Counted from the stretch's first letter, positions 11,698 through 23,759 are shown. The stretch: DNA of 64,000 nucleotides from Marsupella aquatica (GCA_973895155.1 OZ316892.1:13516001-13580000), one strand, 5' to 3'. Translations and numbers: made by a program. The notes: generated by a model not told the origin, from the sequence alone.

Positions 11698-12841
11698 CTA
11701 AATATGGCACGCCCACAAAGACCCAAGCCGCTATTCAACAATGTGTACCATGTGGATCCACTGAATGACAAATCAGATCAAAGGAGAAATCTTGTAGCTG
11801 TTTTGTGGATGATGTGTTTTTCATTTTCATGTGAACATTAATGGCCCAGTCACTCCAACCGCTTTCGATATATATACTACAGGTCTTAGAAGTACAGAGA
11901 GTTGGAATATCACAAGATATTTGCACTCTTTTGTCATAACTGTTCAGACAACCCCAACATCGGTCCCCTCGGTGATTTGAACGCTAAAGGCTTAACAAAA
12001 GCCTTCGTATCGAAGCTCAGCATTTCTCTTCAAAGTTTCATGCATTCGAGGCTTACCCAAGGGCAAGACACAACTTCGACCCTAATGGACCTGATAGATC
12101 AGGACAAGTGCAAATATAGCAAGTGAGGAGACCTGAGTCACAATGACTCGATCCCCATTTGCTTTTGTCCATTGTGATCACTCAACTACTTTATGAGTCA
12201 AATTCTCTACAATTAAATGCTCGCAGTCGAGTGAGTTGCTGATGCTTTCACGCTCATACCCAAGACATAATCCATATGCCGTCTGCGTTGTCAAGGTTAA
12301 CCTTCACGAGTTCATATATACACAAACTATGAAGCAAGGATGAACAATTGCTCCTGCCGCCTCGCTATATCTACTCCCCGATACAACATATATACATCAT
12401 GCCGGAGCAAACACTTCTTCCTTCACCTGGTATCACCACGTTTACGAAGTCCAAGACCTGTCGATAACATCCAGAAATTGTTCTAAAACACCAATTTGAG
12501 CATCAACTTCGCAGAAATAGTACGGGAAAGCTTACCACTGTTTCACCGAAGCGACTAGGAGCGGCAGAGAGAGCGATTTCACCTCTCAAGGACGTTTCCC
12601 GTCAGGAGATCCGCACAGCCTGAATAATAATGCACCAGTCCTCGAGGCTGTACAATTCCCTGCTACAAAAATTGCGTTTTTCCAAAAAGTTAGTACCATT
12701 CCAGGCAGCTACTACTGTACTAGAGTCCCTACACCCCGCCGACATACAGTTGCTTCTTATAGAAGTGCAGTACATAATGGCATTGTCTGCTGGATGGGAG
12801 CCTAGCTTAGTCTGGCAAACCATCCCGCAAACGTTTTTACT
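11698..12841. other. Region 3' of the zinc-finger gene
   Basis: This is either the 3' UTR and flank of the zinc-finger gene or its last intron, depending on which last exon is real. No independent gene was recognised. Open frames such as that at 12602-12823 on the minus strand lack convincing splice borders or known motifs. Confidence 0.45.
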
Positions 12842-14920
12842 CTAGAGAGAGAGTAGTATCAGTATCGACCCAACCTGTTGTTGATCTTCATGAAAAAGTA
12901 GACCCCAGCGGCTTGTGTCTTGCTTCTTGGGATTATCCGTCCAAGCTTTGCGTGCTTGAATCAACTCTAGGATCCAGTCAAATACCTGCAATCCAAACAA
13001 AGGTATCAGTGAAAATGATTAAATTTACTGGGTTCAAGGAGAGTTTACAGTTTCGATTACGATGGACCGACCAGTCAGACAATTCGAAATTCGCCATATG
13101 ACGAGTGGGAGACAATCGGTGAGGTGCAGTGAAATGCAGTGGTGCAGACCTGTGCTAATCTATACCGAGGGCGTTCCAATTGGGCTCCACGCAACTTTAA
13201 GCCAGTGCCTTGACATTCTGGGCAGAAAATCGCTCCTTCGCTAATGGAGGGAGCGAGAGGACCACCGACGCCTCCACCAATGACGGCGCTTCGTGATTGC
13301 TCGACTATGGCGCGTCTAGTCCTAGTCAGCTTCCTAGTGTGGTCTATCCTATGATCTACTTGTCCAGTGAAAGTCTTGACTTCGCATATAGAGATCCAGT
13401 CGATCAGGCAGGAGCTGTGGTACACATGGAACACCTGCAGTCATAAAAAATAATTTAGCAAAGCCGCCAAGTATAAGCAATTCACTTTAAAAAAGGTGTA
13501 ATGATCCAAACCTAGCAGACCATTTATGAAACTTACATAAGCTTCAAAAATGTCTATCTCAGCAAAAGATTCTGAAATTGCGATACACCAGTAAGTAACC
13601 AACCACCCACGTTTCCTTCGACGAGATGTTGCAAATAATGGATAACGAACATCTGTACACATTACATACCCCCCGCTTATTTCGACTACCGCAGACCATC
13701 TGCTTCGTATGCAAATTTAGCAACGCAGCCACATCCTTCCCTGAGGACATCCTTTGGTGACAAATAAAGCATAATCTCTCCACGGCCTTCGCCTTCTTCC
13801 GTTTGCAGACCCGTCGAAGTATCCTAGTTGACCCAGTCGTTCCTTTACCTAAACCAGCAAGCTTGTGCTGCTTTTCGAGTAGTCCTAATTCTGGTGAAGG
13901 TGAAACATTTTTGTCAACCACCAATGATGTATCCTCAGTGGGTACTGGTTGTGGCGAATTATTGCGCTTGGGGACGGGGACGAGTGCAAGGGCTTGGTGG
14001 TGCATTTGGCCATGTGTGCTGTTCGTGGATCCAGTATTATGGTTGGCGTTTAGTGAGCTAGTGGGAGTTTGCGTAGGTAAGGCTCCGAGCAGTCGCTCCT
14101 CAGCCGGCTGCTGCCCCATACCATAACTACTGCTACTAATTCTCGTTTGCTGCTGCTGATGCTTCGAGTCAAGACTAGGAGACCTCGTTGGCTTCCAATC
14201 TCCACCACGACCAATCATGTCACTGTAAGGAAACTTGATCACAGCGTAGGCAATGTGGCCACCCGCCCCTGCTCCGTCCTGCTGTCCAACAACCTGACAG
14301 CCCGACCCCGAGCTCAAACCAGGACCACCTTTCCCATTCCAACTGAACCACGACGAATCGACAACAGGAGCTGCAGAACCATTAGCAGTACCGGCAGAAG
14401 AACGAACGCTGAAGAAAAGCTCGCCGCTACCTATCCATTCCAACGAAGTTTTCGAGCCCCCTGCTGCAATTGTAATACTCGGCCGCGGATCCACCAAAAC
14501 AATTTTGGCCCCTCCTCGAATAAACTCGCGGTTGGTCGTCGCTCCTCCGTCCCCCTCATTACCTCCTCCGGGTCGTTGTTCCTCCAACTCAAATCCTCGT
14601 CCTCCTCGTGGCACAATTGTCCGCTCCTCATCTTGGTGCGCTGCCACAATTGCCCCCCGGCGCTGCTGCTGCTCCTCAACACTGGTGTCTCGATTATTTC
14701 CATTCACAGGAGAATTCTTCTCGCTCGTCGTCAAGGCCACAGATCGACGCGCATGCATGTTGCCCTGGAGGTGATCCACCAGCGCGGCATCGCTGTAGCA
14801 GCGCGTGGCGCACCTCGTGCAGACAAAAATCATTCTCTTCCCATCCCTCTGCAGCTCCACACACCTCTGCCCTCGCAGCCAAGCTTCTCTAAGTACGGCG
14901 CGTGCCGCCCCTTCTTTCAT
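12842..14920 (-). CDS. Plant C2H2 (U1-type) plus RING-like zinc-finger protein
   Basis: Three exons on the minus strand, all phase 0: 14920-13670, 13434-13150, 12985-12842 (TAG), for about 559 residues. The N-terminus (MKEGAARAVLREAW) is followed by a finger C34-x2-C37-x12-H50-x5-H56, a U1-like spacing typical of RNA- or DNA-binding fingers. Residues 60 to 375 are low-complexity (Gly, Ser, Gln). A second Cys/His cluster spans the first intron: CFICHQ near residue 384, then VFHVYHSSCLIDWI, then FCPECQGTG, which together resemble a RING or zinc-ribbon. The neat phase-0 joins across this cluster support the splicing. The order matches a plant family annotated only as C2H2-like zinc-finger protein; its function is not known to me. 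The last ten residues look unlike conserved sequence, so exon 3 may splice on (see 11389-11697). A CT-rich tract near 15975 would read GA-rich in its 5' region. Confidence 0.8.
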
Positions 14921-16260
14921 GCTCTCCCGCTCCTCCTCTCCTCCTACTGTATAGCTACGTGGTGCTCGGGCTCCTCCTCATGCTTCTACTATTGCTACTT
15001 CTCCTTCGGTCTTCCACGACACAACCTTCTCGCACTCCCCGCAGTCCTCTCATGATGTCTTCCAATCTTGCTTCCCCTTCTCCACATTCTCTTCCTGCAA
15101 CCAATTGTTTGAATAATTTCGCATTGCTTGTCAGTTCACACACGCACACTCACACAAAAAAGGCAAGCGAGCTTTACAACAGCGCCATGATAGTAGTTTC
15201 TCACCTCGCTTCTTTGAACCTTCCATGCCTTCCTTCTTATCTTCCTCTTCCCACCAGATCAACCCTTCGCCTCCTTCGTCCCCAATCTCGCTCGTCCTGT
15301 CTGACTTTCTGCCACCAATCAATCAATCCATCGATCGAGCTATCATGAAACCCTGTATTCGCAACGGCGAGCGCCCGCGCATGAAGAAGCGCGCACCAGC
15401 GTCGAAGAAAGGTGACGCAGTCGAGTAGTGCGACACAGAAAGCCGTAGCAGCAGAGATCCATCGCCCATCATGCTCGTCATTTGGCGATCCAGAGTCAAA
15501 TAACAGTAATGATCCGTGGTATATACTTTCCTGCCCCTTCTCCTGCCCTGTCTTTTCAGGAGAAGCACTGCAGCAGCAGCGGAAAAGCACTCCTGGCACC
15601 AAAAAGCCGCAGGAGCCGAACCGAATGGGGAACGAGCTGATCCACTTACTACTACTCCTCCTCCTCCTCCTACTGACTCCTGAAAGGAAGGACTCGAGAC
15701 CAGAAGCGAATTAATAAGCCACGGTCTGCAAAGGAAAAGGGCATGGGCTGATCCACGAACGCCAATCAACCATCACCCTCACTAGCCTAAAAAGGCAGTT
15801 CGTTCGTTTCGTTTCGTTTTCGTTTTCGTTTCGTTGTTTTGGCCCGTTCCAGCCAAGGCAGGCGCCAATTCTAAACTCATTTTCCTTCGTCCCAGGTTAT
15901 GTTTCTTGCTCCTTTTTCTTCTCCCTACGCCATGCTTCTTGCTGTTCACCAGAGCGAGAGCGAGCTTGCCATTCTGCCTCTCTCTCTCTCCTCTCTCTCA
16001 AATCAAGAGACCGGTAAAAGTGGATCCGCGTAATCATGCGCTTTTGCGCTCGATTCGCGAACGGATCTGGAAGCAAATGGACACAATAATCAGGATTGAT
16101 TGCATCGAGAAGGACGGTGACACATTGCCACGAATGTGATTCTTTCTCCGTGATGCGCAATTCATCATCATTTGGTTTTCCTTCAGCAAATGGTTTATGC
16201 TGTTGAGAGGATGACGATGACATTCGCTTACTGTGGTCGTGATGAAGGCACACTAAGGAT
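14921..16260. promoter_or_regulatory. 5' UTR/promoter region of the zinc-finger gene
   Basis: The sequence is pyrimidine-rich on the plus strand and therefore purine-rich in the sense of the minus-strand gene. CTC triplets lie around 14930-15010 and 15655-15675. A GTTTCGTTTTC simple repeat lies at about 15800-15835 and a CT dinucleotide tract at about 15978-16010. GA-rich tracts are common in plant promoters and 5' UTRs. Several open frames here are products of low-complexity composition. The exact transcription start cannot be placed. Confidence 0.45.
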
Positions 16261-16869
16261 ACCGTAGTACAGGTATAATTTGGTCACTTATTACGGTACC
16301 ACGGTGATGAAGCCCACAAATGATTACCGTATGTATCTCTAAGAGTACCATACTGCTATTTGAGCTCAGTCATGAGCTAATTATCAAAATTGTTGTGTTG
16401 GCCTAAAGCAAATTATTTTGTTTTCTCTTTTCCCCCAAGCTTCAGTCATCATAAATTGATTTTTTGGACCTTTGTGCATCTTAGGCCAATTGCAAGCTAG
16501 AATTTTGGGGGCTAGGCTTCTAGGGTGAAGACTCTAGAGAGTAATTCTACAGCTCATGATGTGGATGAAAAAATTGATCATTATGACATATGTCAAATGA
16601 TAATTATGCATATTTTTGTACTTAGATTTTAAAATAAACTTTATGACCGCACCATAACATTAACTTCTATAATAAACAGTTGCGCCTTTTTATAGCGTGA
16701 TAGTTATTTGAATTTGAAGGGCACAAAAATTAAAGAAGCTAACCAAGAGAAGGAATAAACTAAAATTATATTATATTTGGTGTGAAGTAAAGAGTGACAC
16801 GTGTTTCAAACAATAAATAGAGGGAATGCCAGGAATGACAATGCACAATAATGAGTACTTTATGGACCA
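16261..16869. other. AT-rich intergenic DNA, nothing recognised
   Basis: Strongly AT-rich sequence without exon-like frames or repeats that I can name. It borders the candidate Helitron on the left. Confidence 0.5.
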
Positions 16870-18012
16870 TCTATATATAGTACTTTATGTACCATTTAAG
16901 TATAGTTCTATACCCCATGATAATCTATGTCATAAGATTGATTACAAATATTACATACTGTAATAAAAATTATCAAAACCAAAAAATAGTACAAAAACTG
17001 TAAAAGAGAAGGGGGGGGGGTGGGGTGGGGTGCTGAATAAAAAATGAAAAATACAAAAACAAAAATAATTTTTAGCTGATAATACTTTGTGGTTGTTGTC
17101 ACTCATTTTTTACCCCATGACATCTGTTACTAGGTAACAATTTTTGGGTAATTATATCTTTTATTACTTAGACATATTTTGGGCAATGATATTTTTTACT
17201 TAATGACATCTTTTGAGCAAGAAATTTATTGGCATTTTTTGCACATCTTTTCCTTAACAATATGTCATGCAATGACATGTTTTACTTCACAACATCTATG
17301 ACTGATGACATTTTTTTACTTGACTACAGCTTTGGAGTCATAGCATTTTTTTACTTGACTACATCTTTTACTTGATGACATATGTTTTACTTCACAACAA
17401 CTTTGGCAACACGATTTCTTTTTACTTGATGATATCTTTGACATAACAACATCTTTGGCTCCCGACATCTTTTACTTGGCAATAATATCTTTCACATAAT
17501 GACATCTTTTTACTTGACAATATGTTTTTACTCCATGACATCTTTGGAGACACAACTCATTTTTTTCTGAACAACATCTTTTTACTCCACGGGTTTTTTT
17601 TAATGCCATCTTTTTACTTTGCGTCATCTTTGGCGACACAAAATCTTTTTACTTCACGACATCTTTGGCAACTCGATTTTTTTTAACGACATCTTTTGTG
17701 CAACGCACGGGTTTTCTTCACAACATCTTGGGCAACACGACATTTTTTCTTAAGGACACCTTGGGCAAAACAATTTTTTTTTTCAATGATGTCTTGGGCA
17801 ACACGATATCTTTTTTTCAATGACATATTGGCTGACACAATATCTTTTTCCTCAAGAACATCTTGGCCGACACGACATCCTTTTCTCAACAACTTCCTGG
17901 CAGACACAACATCTTTTTTCTCAGTGACATCTTGGCTGACACAACATCTTTTTTCTCAACCAAATCTTGGCCGACATGACATCTTTTGTGCAACGCACGG
18001 GTTTTGAGCTAG
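16870..18012 (+). mobile_element. Candidate non-autonomous Helitron with internal tandem array
   Basis: The right end reads GTGCAACGCACGGGTTTTGA then GCTAG|T. The short palindrome GTGC-AAC-GCAC stands about 10 bases before a CTAG followed by T. Helitrons end in a hairpin followed by CTRR and insert between A and T, so 18012 fits as a 3' terminus. The left end is only a guess: a TC preceded by A at 16870. The body has no coding capacity. From about 17100 to 18000 it consists of a degenerate array of GACATCTTT-containing units (listed separately). A poly-G run lies at about 17012-17022. The 3' end is moderately supported; the 5' end is weak. Confidence 0.5.
17100..18005. repeat. Degenerate tandem array of GACATCTTT units
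   Basis: Dozens of units of the form (A/C)GACATCTTTTTACTT or GACATCTTGGCNGACACAAC follow one another with variable spacing of about 20 to 40 bases. The left part carries TTTACTTGATGACAT-type units and the right part carries TTTTCTCAACGACATCTTGG-type units. The block GACATCTTTTGTGCAACGCA, continuing CGGGTTTT, occurs identically at 17688-17715 and 17978-18005, 290 bases apart. The right-hand copy forms the presumed Helitron terminus. The minus strand translates into repetitive Lys-rich peptides, which I regard as a by-product. Confidence 0.8.
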
Positions 18013-19968
18013 TATGTACATAGAAAGAGAGATATATATATAAAGAGTATAGTATGATATATATTATTATTAAAATGATGACATGCATGATACAATTTTT
18101 ATTATTTCATTAACCTTGAAAAAATGTGAATAATAAATATATTATAGTGATATTTTTATTGTATTTCCCACTATTCACTTTTAAAAGGACAGATAGTCTG
18201 GGCTAGTATTTCTTATTTTAATGGAAGCATCAAATAACTTACTCCCATGATTTTTTTGTAGACTGTCCTCTGGGGCTCTTCTAGGTAGAGAGGAATTTGA
18301 CTGCCACAAAGAACGTGCAATTTTGTGGAGGGCCCCTGCCCCAAGATATGCCATGAGAAATTATGCTATAAATAATTTCTTTTATACACTCAAGCTTCAT
18401 TTGATGAGTCCTTTGGAGAGCCTTGTTTCCAAGTCAAGTGTGACTTGTCCAAGGTTAAAAAGGTTAGGGATAAGCGTAATCCAAAAGAAAAATTTTTAGT
18501 GTAAAGTGCTAAAGATGTTTTGTCAATCATATATATTTTTAATTAGCATATATTTTGGAGGTCTACCGCATTTTTTAGAGGAACAATAAAGTATCAAAAT
18601 TGACTTGCACCACTGGACCTGGCTTCTCCCCATGAGTGAGAAGGTGCCCATTTAAATTTAGGTGGGAATTATTTCCAAGGGCTATCTCTTTGCACAAAGC
18701 ATAGAATCTTTATTTTTACTTGAATCTAGGATAGAGCATCATTATTTTCTCTCTTGTCATAAATTGATGTTTAATTTTACATGAATGTAAAATTAAGATT
18801 CATTTTTGGGGTAACTTAGTGTATATTTTGAAGTATCACATGCGATCCTAACTTAATATGAATACTCTTGCTTTATATTTCTATGCCTATTCCAATCTTT
18901 TTAATCTTTGCTAGCTCTTTCTTTTTAACTAGGATTTTGTTTATTTGTTAGGATTTGATTTCTTTGCTATGATTGTCCTAGTGGTTTGTGTAGGGGCTAA
19001 AGCCTTTTTATTCTTGGTAGTCGTTGAAATGCTGACATGATCCATTGAGCTGACATGACCTGCTTCTCATGGTGTCCCTCAAAGATTCATGCTATTTCAC
19101 GGGTTTGAAATATGAATAGAAGAGCGCATCACCAAAGGAAGCCAGTAAAAGTGAGAAATATTGCTAGGATGCTACGCACCTCACATGCATTATTATTTTT
19201 AGTTGATCTAGCTTCACATTTGCCAAGAATAGACCCAATTGTAGCTGTCATGGGGACGTTGTGCCCTTTTCATGGCAGTAGTGCCATTATGTTCCCTTGC
19301 CACAGGGCTTTTGCAGTTTAGATAAAAGTTATAAAAACACCCTTTCAAGGAAGAATGGACCCAGTACTTAATAGCCATTTGCTCTAGCACAACTTGGTAG
19401 TAACACCAATATATACATAACACTAATTACAATGAAGGGTGTAGTTACAATGTATGGCCAAGGGAGATGCCCAAGCACATTAGATAACTATATCATTATT
19501 TCCGGGTAGCATACACATCTTAAAAGTTGCTAGTTGCCAAAGGTTGTATCTATCTATTACTGACCATGTTGGCTTGCCAAATTTGAACCCATGACCATCC
19601 TGATATCAGATATGATTTGTCTACAGTCATGCATGCTTTGCACTAGATTGTTCTCCATAATTCAATCCAAAGTTATTTTGCATTCTGGGGGGTGTTTCCT
19701 CATTTTCTGGTCACAGGGTTACAGGCTAGTAACCCCAGACCAAACCTTCATATATAGCATGTTCATCCTAATGCGTGCTTATTTTGTCTTATTGAAAATA
19801 TAATTTACAATGAAAACATAGTATCACAAGTGAATGTGTTCAGTGATTAATTTGAATAGTCAGAGTATTGATCCAGAAAAGTTGAGTAACCGGGAAATGG
19901 CCGTTGTGGGGCTAGGTGAATGTCAGAACTGGGCAGCGGGTATCCAAGGAAGTAAGGACGGTAGGATC
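18013..19968. other. AT-rich intergenic DNA
   Basis: No gene, RNA gene or well-bounded element was recognised. Composition and lack of coding bias suggest decayed transposon sequence. Confidence 0.45.
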
Positions 19969-20029
19969 TGTTGGGAAGAATCTAACGGTGGCAGGCAATG
20001 GATCCACAAGATCGAGTTATGTTACGTTC

Positions 20030-21000
20030 AGTTTTTTGCAGCTCTTCTCATTCTCTCTCTCACACATTTTGGCCCTAATTTCTCTCACACATTTTGGACT
20101 CATTCTCACTCCTCGGCTCCTCGGCTGTGCTCTCTCGTGGATTGCTTCTGGGTGTGCTCTCCACTCATGCTGCTCCCTTTCTTTCCTCTCTACTCATGTT
20201 GTTGCCTTTGTGTGTTGTTGTGTGTTGTCGTGTCGATGCTCTCCTATTGCCGTCGATGCTCTCCTGTTGCCGTCGATGTTGTGCTCTCAAGTTGGATACA
20301 ACTCAACTGATCTGATCTGCTTCAAGTCTGAGTCCCGGCTCAATGCTAAGCTTCTCGTGCTGCTGCTGAGCAACTGATCTGGTCCGCTTTGAGTCTGAGT
20401 CCTGCCGGAATTGCTAGTAATTGCCGGTCAGCCATACGGCTCAATGCTGAGCTTTGTTGTGCTCTTGGTTGTTGTCCATCGGCTGTTCTCTGATGCTCGA
20501 TGTTGCTGCCTCTATGGTGCTCATGACTCTGGTCTATGCCTCTCATTGTAGCTTGTGGCTCCTCTCTATGGTGATCGTGATGCTTCTCATCGATCGACTG
20601 TGTTTGAGGCTGCCATTTTTTGCTCTTCTGCTTTGCCCTTGGATCTTGTTTGCGCCCTACTCAATCAGGGTCCTCTGATCACTTTTTTACTTACTAACCA
20701 GCTCCCCGAGCAGTTTGTTGTTTTCACTGTATTGATTGGTGACATGGCTCTCTCGTGTTGCGCTCTATTCACATTGATCTCGGCAGCATCGATGCTCAAT
20801 GGCTGCGTTCTCATGTGCTGAGCTTTCATTTTTGTTGTTGCAACTGTTGTCGTATCTCTAGAGGGCTCAGTCTCTGCTCGTGCTGATGTTGTGGTGTTGG
20901 GATGAGCTGATCTGATCTGAAGCTGGTGTTGTGGTGCTGGGCTGCTCGTTATTGACCTGTCTGTCGTGCGCATACATATCGCTACACAACATACATCGCT
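20030..21000. repeat. Low-complexity T/C/G-rich region with internal duplications
   Basis: CTCTCACACATTTTGG occurs twice near 20058-20097. GTCGATGCTCTCCT(A/G)TTGCC repeats at about 20230-20275. A segment with CTGATCTG...AAGTCTGAGTCC...GGCTCAATGCTAAGCTT near 20305-20355 recurs in diverged form at about 20374-20455. The biased composition keeps several reading frames open at once, and none looks like protein. It may be an old LTR or other transposon body, but I could not find paired LTRs or target-site duplications. Confidence 0.55.
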
Positions 21001-21420
21001 TGTCACGTACATCCAGACATAGTCACACTGCCACATCACAAACACAAGAGAATGGAATACAAGTGGAACTCATGTCCACACATGTCCAAAACCCACAATA
21101 ATCTCCATACAATCGGCACAACTATCCCGGTCAACAATACCCCATCGATCCCGCACCGATCCGATCACACACGTATGTCAAGCCAACGCACCTTGCACTA
21201 CTCAAGGAATCCATGTTACACAAGCGAAGCTCACAGCCACCATAGCCACTCAAGCTCCTCTCTCTCCAAGGCTCAACATTGAAAGATGACCTTTCAATGC
21301 CTCACAAGTGAGAAGTACCCTCTCACACAAACCTGACGGAACCTTATCGGCTCATATAACACACATACCAAACATACGGATCTAGATAGTACGATACACT
21401 CTAACACTACCTAGAATGGT

Positions 21421-22169
21421 GTGACACAAGGGGTGAAGAATATGAATCCTGTTGGTAAAGTTCTGTGTAAATGTTTGACTAATAGACAATTGCATACTTG
21501 GAAAAGAATGATTGGTTATTGTTTGAAAGATTTAGGAGCTACCCATTTTGAGCAAGCATTGTTTAACATTATTGATGAAGAAGTGATTGTAGGAAAACAA
21601 TTGCATTATATTATAGAGCAGATTTGAAGTTGAGGGTAACTCTCACAAACAAGAATGTAGCTGATAGAATGTATGGATGACACAAATACAGGTCATAGAG
21701 ACCTTTGCATGCAACATTCATTTCAACATTAACATAGATGGTGAAATCTAGTATCTTCATGCTTGCTGCAAGTTGGATTATTCCTTTAAATGGACAAGGA
21801 ATGGATCGAAAGAGAATGACTTGTCTTTGGAAATGTGTTATTAATCGTATCAATGTATGCATGGCTGATGTTGAAGAAGTCTTTGTTAGAAAACCTTGGA
21901 CTGGTGATTCTAGCATGTATTACTTTGAGTCAGCTGATGAGGATGTAACTAAACTTAACACAGTGATTGAGGGATCTCCAACAAAGAGTTCTCTCAAGAA
22001 GCCAAATGTGGAACCAAAATCTGTTCGTTTTGATGATATGTTTACAGAGATCAAGGTCCCTGAGAAGGGAGTGACATTAGGTGATTTCTTGGGTGAATCT
22101 GTATCATTGGCAGACAAGCAGCCATTTTCTAACTGTAATTACTTGGAGACATTGATGTATTGGCTGTAG
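21421..22169 (+). pseudogene. Decayed coding sequence, probably from a mobile element
   Basis: Two plus-strand frames (21421-21627 and 21738-22169) belong to one former coding sequence. The stretch between them stays coding-like after a frame change at about 21615 but contains in-frame stops near 21680, 21700 and 21735. The peptide looks protein-like: it contains WKRMIGYCLKDLGATHFEQA early, then SWIIPLNGQGMDRKRMTCLW, then an acidic and Lys/Ser-rich tail. The wording GRMIGYC/KRMIGYCLKD recalls replication or transposition proteins of plant mobile elements, but I cannot assign a family. No flanking terminal repeats were found. It is not a functional gene in this copy. Confidence 0.6.
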
Positions 22170-22723
22170 AGCATTCTTCAGGGTCTAGGAAAGGAAAAGA
22201 GAAGATGACAAATGCAAACATAATTGTGTTGTCTGATGGTGAAGAGATAGAGCCTCCACAAGTGTATATTGATGTAGGATAGAGAAGCAAATTTAAAGGT
22301 TGCACAACACTCTTAAGAAAGAGCCTTTTCATGGTCAAGATAGAGCCAAGATCCCCTAGAAGTGGATGAAGTGGAGATGACTAAAACTAAGTGCCAAGTA
22401 AGTAATATATGAAGTATCTATCCTCTTTTACTCAATGTTCATGACAGGGTAAGTTTATAGATGAGAGTGAGAGAATAATATAAATATATTCAATGTATAA
22501 TTTGTGTGTGTGTGGGGAGGGTGGGGGCTCCTTGTGGGAAGTGAATGGGAAGGAAAGAAGAGAGGGGGGGGGGGGGTTACTTTGGAGGACTATGTATACA
22601 CCTTGAGGTTCAATTCCCCACCAGAGTCCTTGGATTTGTTACCTTGATAAATATAAATAGACCTCATATTCACAAGAACTTTGTTTAATTTTCTGGATTC
22701 ATGAAACTGTGTTGAACTTTATG
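22170..22723. other. AT-rich DNA downstream of the decayed coding sequence
   Basis: Probably the 3' non-coding part of the same mobile element or its flank. It contains a TGTGTGTGTG tract near 22505 and a poly-G run near 22565-22577. No gene was seen. Confidence 0.45.
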
Positions 22724-23019
22724 GATTCATAAGTGTGTAATTGTGTACAGATTTGATATGGGACAATGGTGCTATTTTTTAAGGACTGCCATGAAAGTAT
22801 TGCACCGAACAGTCATTACTTTGTAGTTGTTGTCTTCAATTTTTTTTCTGACATTGCTTATTCTGGGTGGATTCATAAGTGTGTTATTGTGTTACACAAA
22901 TTTGATATGTGATAGTGTTGCTATTTTTTAAGGACTGTCATGAAAGTTTTGCAGCGAACAATCACTACTTTGTAGTTGTTGTCTTCAAATTTTTTTCCGA
23001 CATTGCTTATTCTGGGGTA
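22724..23019. repeat. Tandem duplication, period about 145-149 bp
   Basis: GGATTCATAAGTGTGT starts at 22724 and again at 22869. Each is followed by TTTGATATG, then GCTATTTTTTAAGGACTG, then CTTTGTAGTTGTTGTCTTCA and ACATTGCTTATTCTGGG. The copies differ by scattered substitutions and small indels. A poly-G run lies just upstream, near 22565-22577. Confidence 0.85.
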
Positions 23020-23189
23020 GAATGCAAACTTTCATGTTTTTTAGAGGGGAAAAAGAAATTACGATGAACAAGAATTACTGTTTGGACTAGAGGGCTCCAA
23101 AAATACTCCAAAAGACATTTGCATGAGAAATGTCTTAATGTAAAAGCTAATCAGCAATTTAATCCATTGAAGGTGCTACTCTTGAATCC

Positions 23190-23755
23190 TTCATTCCAGG
23201 TGACTGGTTCTCCCACACTGAGAACCCTCCTTGTTGGTTGGGATGCCCTGGCCCCATACTTGAAATTTGACTTTGGCCGGGGTCAGCTACAGTACCTGAG
23301 TGGCTCTCTGTTGAACAGACCCTCCATTTGTGTTTCAGAACTACCGGGCTGGAGGAGGGCAACAATGTTGCCCTCCGCAGGTTTCTAGCTAATCGGAGGA
23401 TTAGATCCCTGCGTGACCTTGGAGATCCTAATGGGACCTGGCTGCAGCCGGATAGCCTCACTCCTAGAGTTAGGAGCGCAAGAGATACAGGAACCAGGGA
23501 ATTCAATAACTTTTACAGGGCACTTGGGCAAGTGGAGGGATTGACCACCGACACACTTGACAAGTGTGCAGGATGGAGATGGACGGATTTGAATCACCGC
23601 AGGGGGTGGTGATGCCCCAATAAGGTGTGGGTGGACCGCCTGAGGAATCCTGCCTCTGATCAAACAAAGCTTAATCGCCCGGGGTGGGAATTACCCCCAT
23701 GCTAATTGACGGGGCTGGCCCCTCTTTTCTTTCAAAAAAAATTACAAAATAAAAT
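23190..23755 (+). mobile_element. 5'-truncated non-LTR retrotransposon (LINE) 3' fragment
   Basis: Two plus-strand frames join at about 23330 to give a former continuous protein. The upstream part contains WDALAPYLKFDFGRGQLQYL. The downstream part contains GLEEGNNVALRRFLANRRIR, then RDLGDPNGTWLQP, and ends near CAGWRWTD. This is the style of the C-terminal region downstream of reverse transcriptase in plant LINEs. It is followed by a short GC-rich 3' UTR and an A-rich tail (TTTCAAAAAAAATTACAAAA) at about 23730-23760, as expected for a target-primed insertion on the plus strand. The 5' end is truncated and one frameshift is present, so it is dead. Confidence 0.65.
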
Positions 23756-23759
23756 AAAA

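Noticed and set aside
14147-15055. 302-codon plus-strand open frame
   Set aside because: It lies antisense to exon 1 of the zinc-finger gene, whose own frame has the C2H2 motif, phased introns and family resemblance. The plus frame is Ser/Arg/Pro-rich low complexity.
17683-18007. Lys-rich frame on the minus strand and Thr/Ser/Trp-rich frame on the plus strand
   Set aside because: Both are by-products of the tandem array; no unit conserves reading frame over the full array.
19834-20678. Overlapping plus-strand frames of 74-158 codons
   Set aside because: Low-complexity T/C/G-rich DNA keeps all frames open; Leu/Cys/Val-rich peptides have no motif or splice borders.
19969-21410. Possible solo LTR (TGTTGGG ... 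CTAACA)
   Set aside because: The ends are only roughly inverted, the flanking five bases do not match, and no primer-binding site or partner LTR was found.
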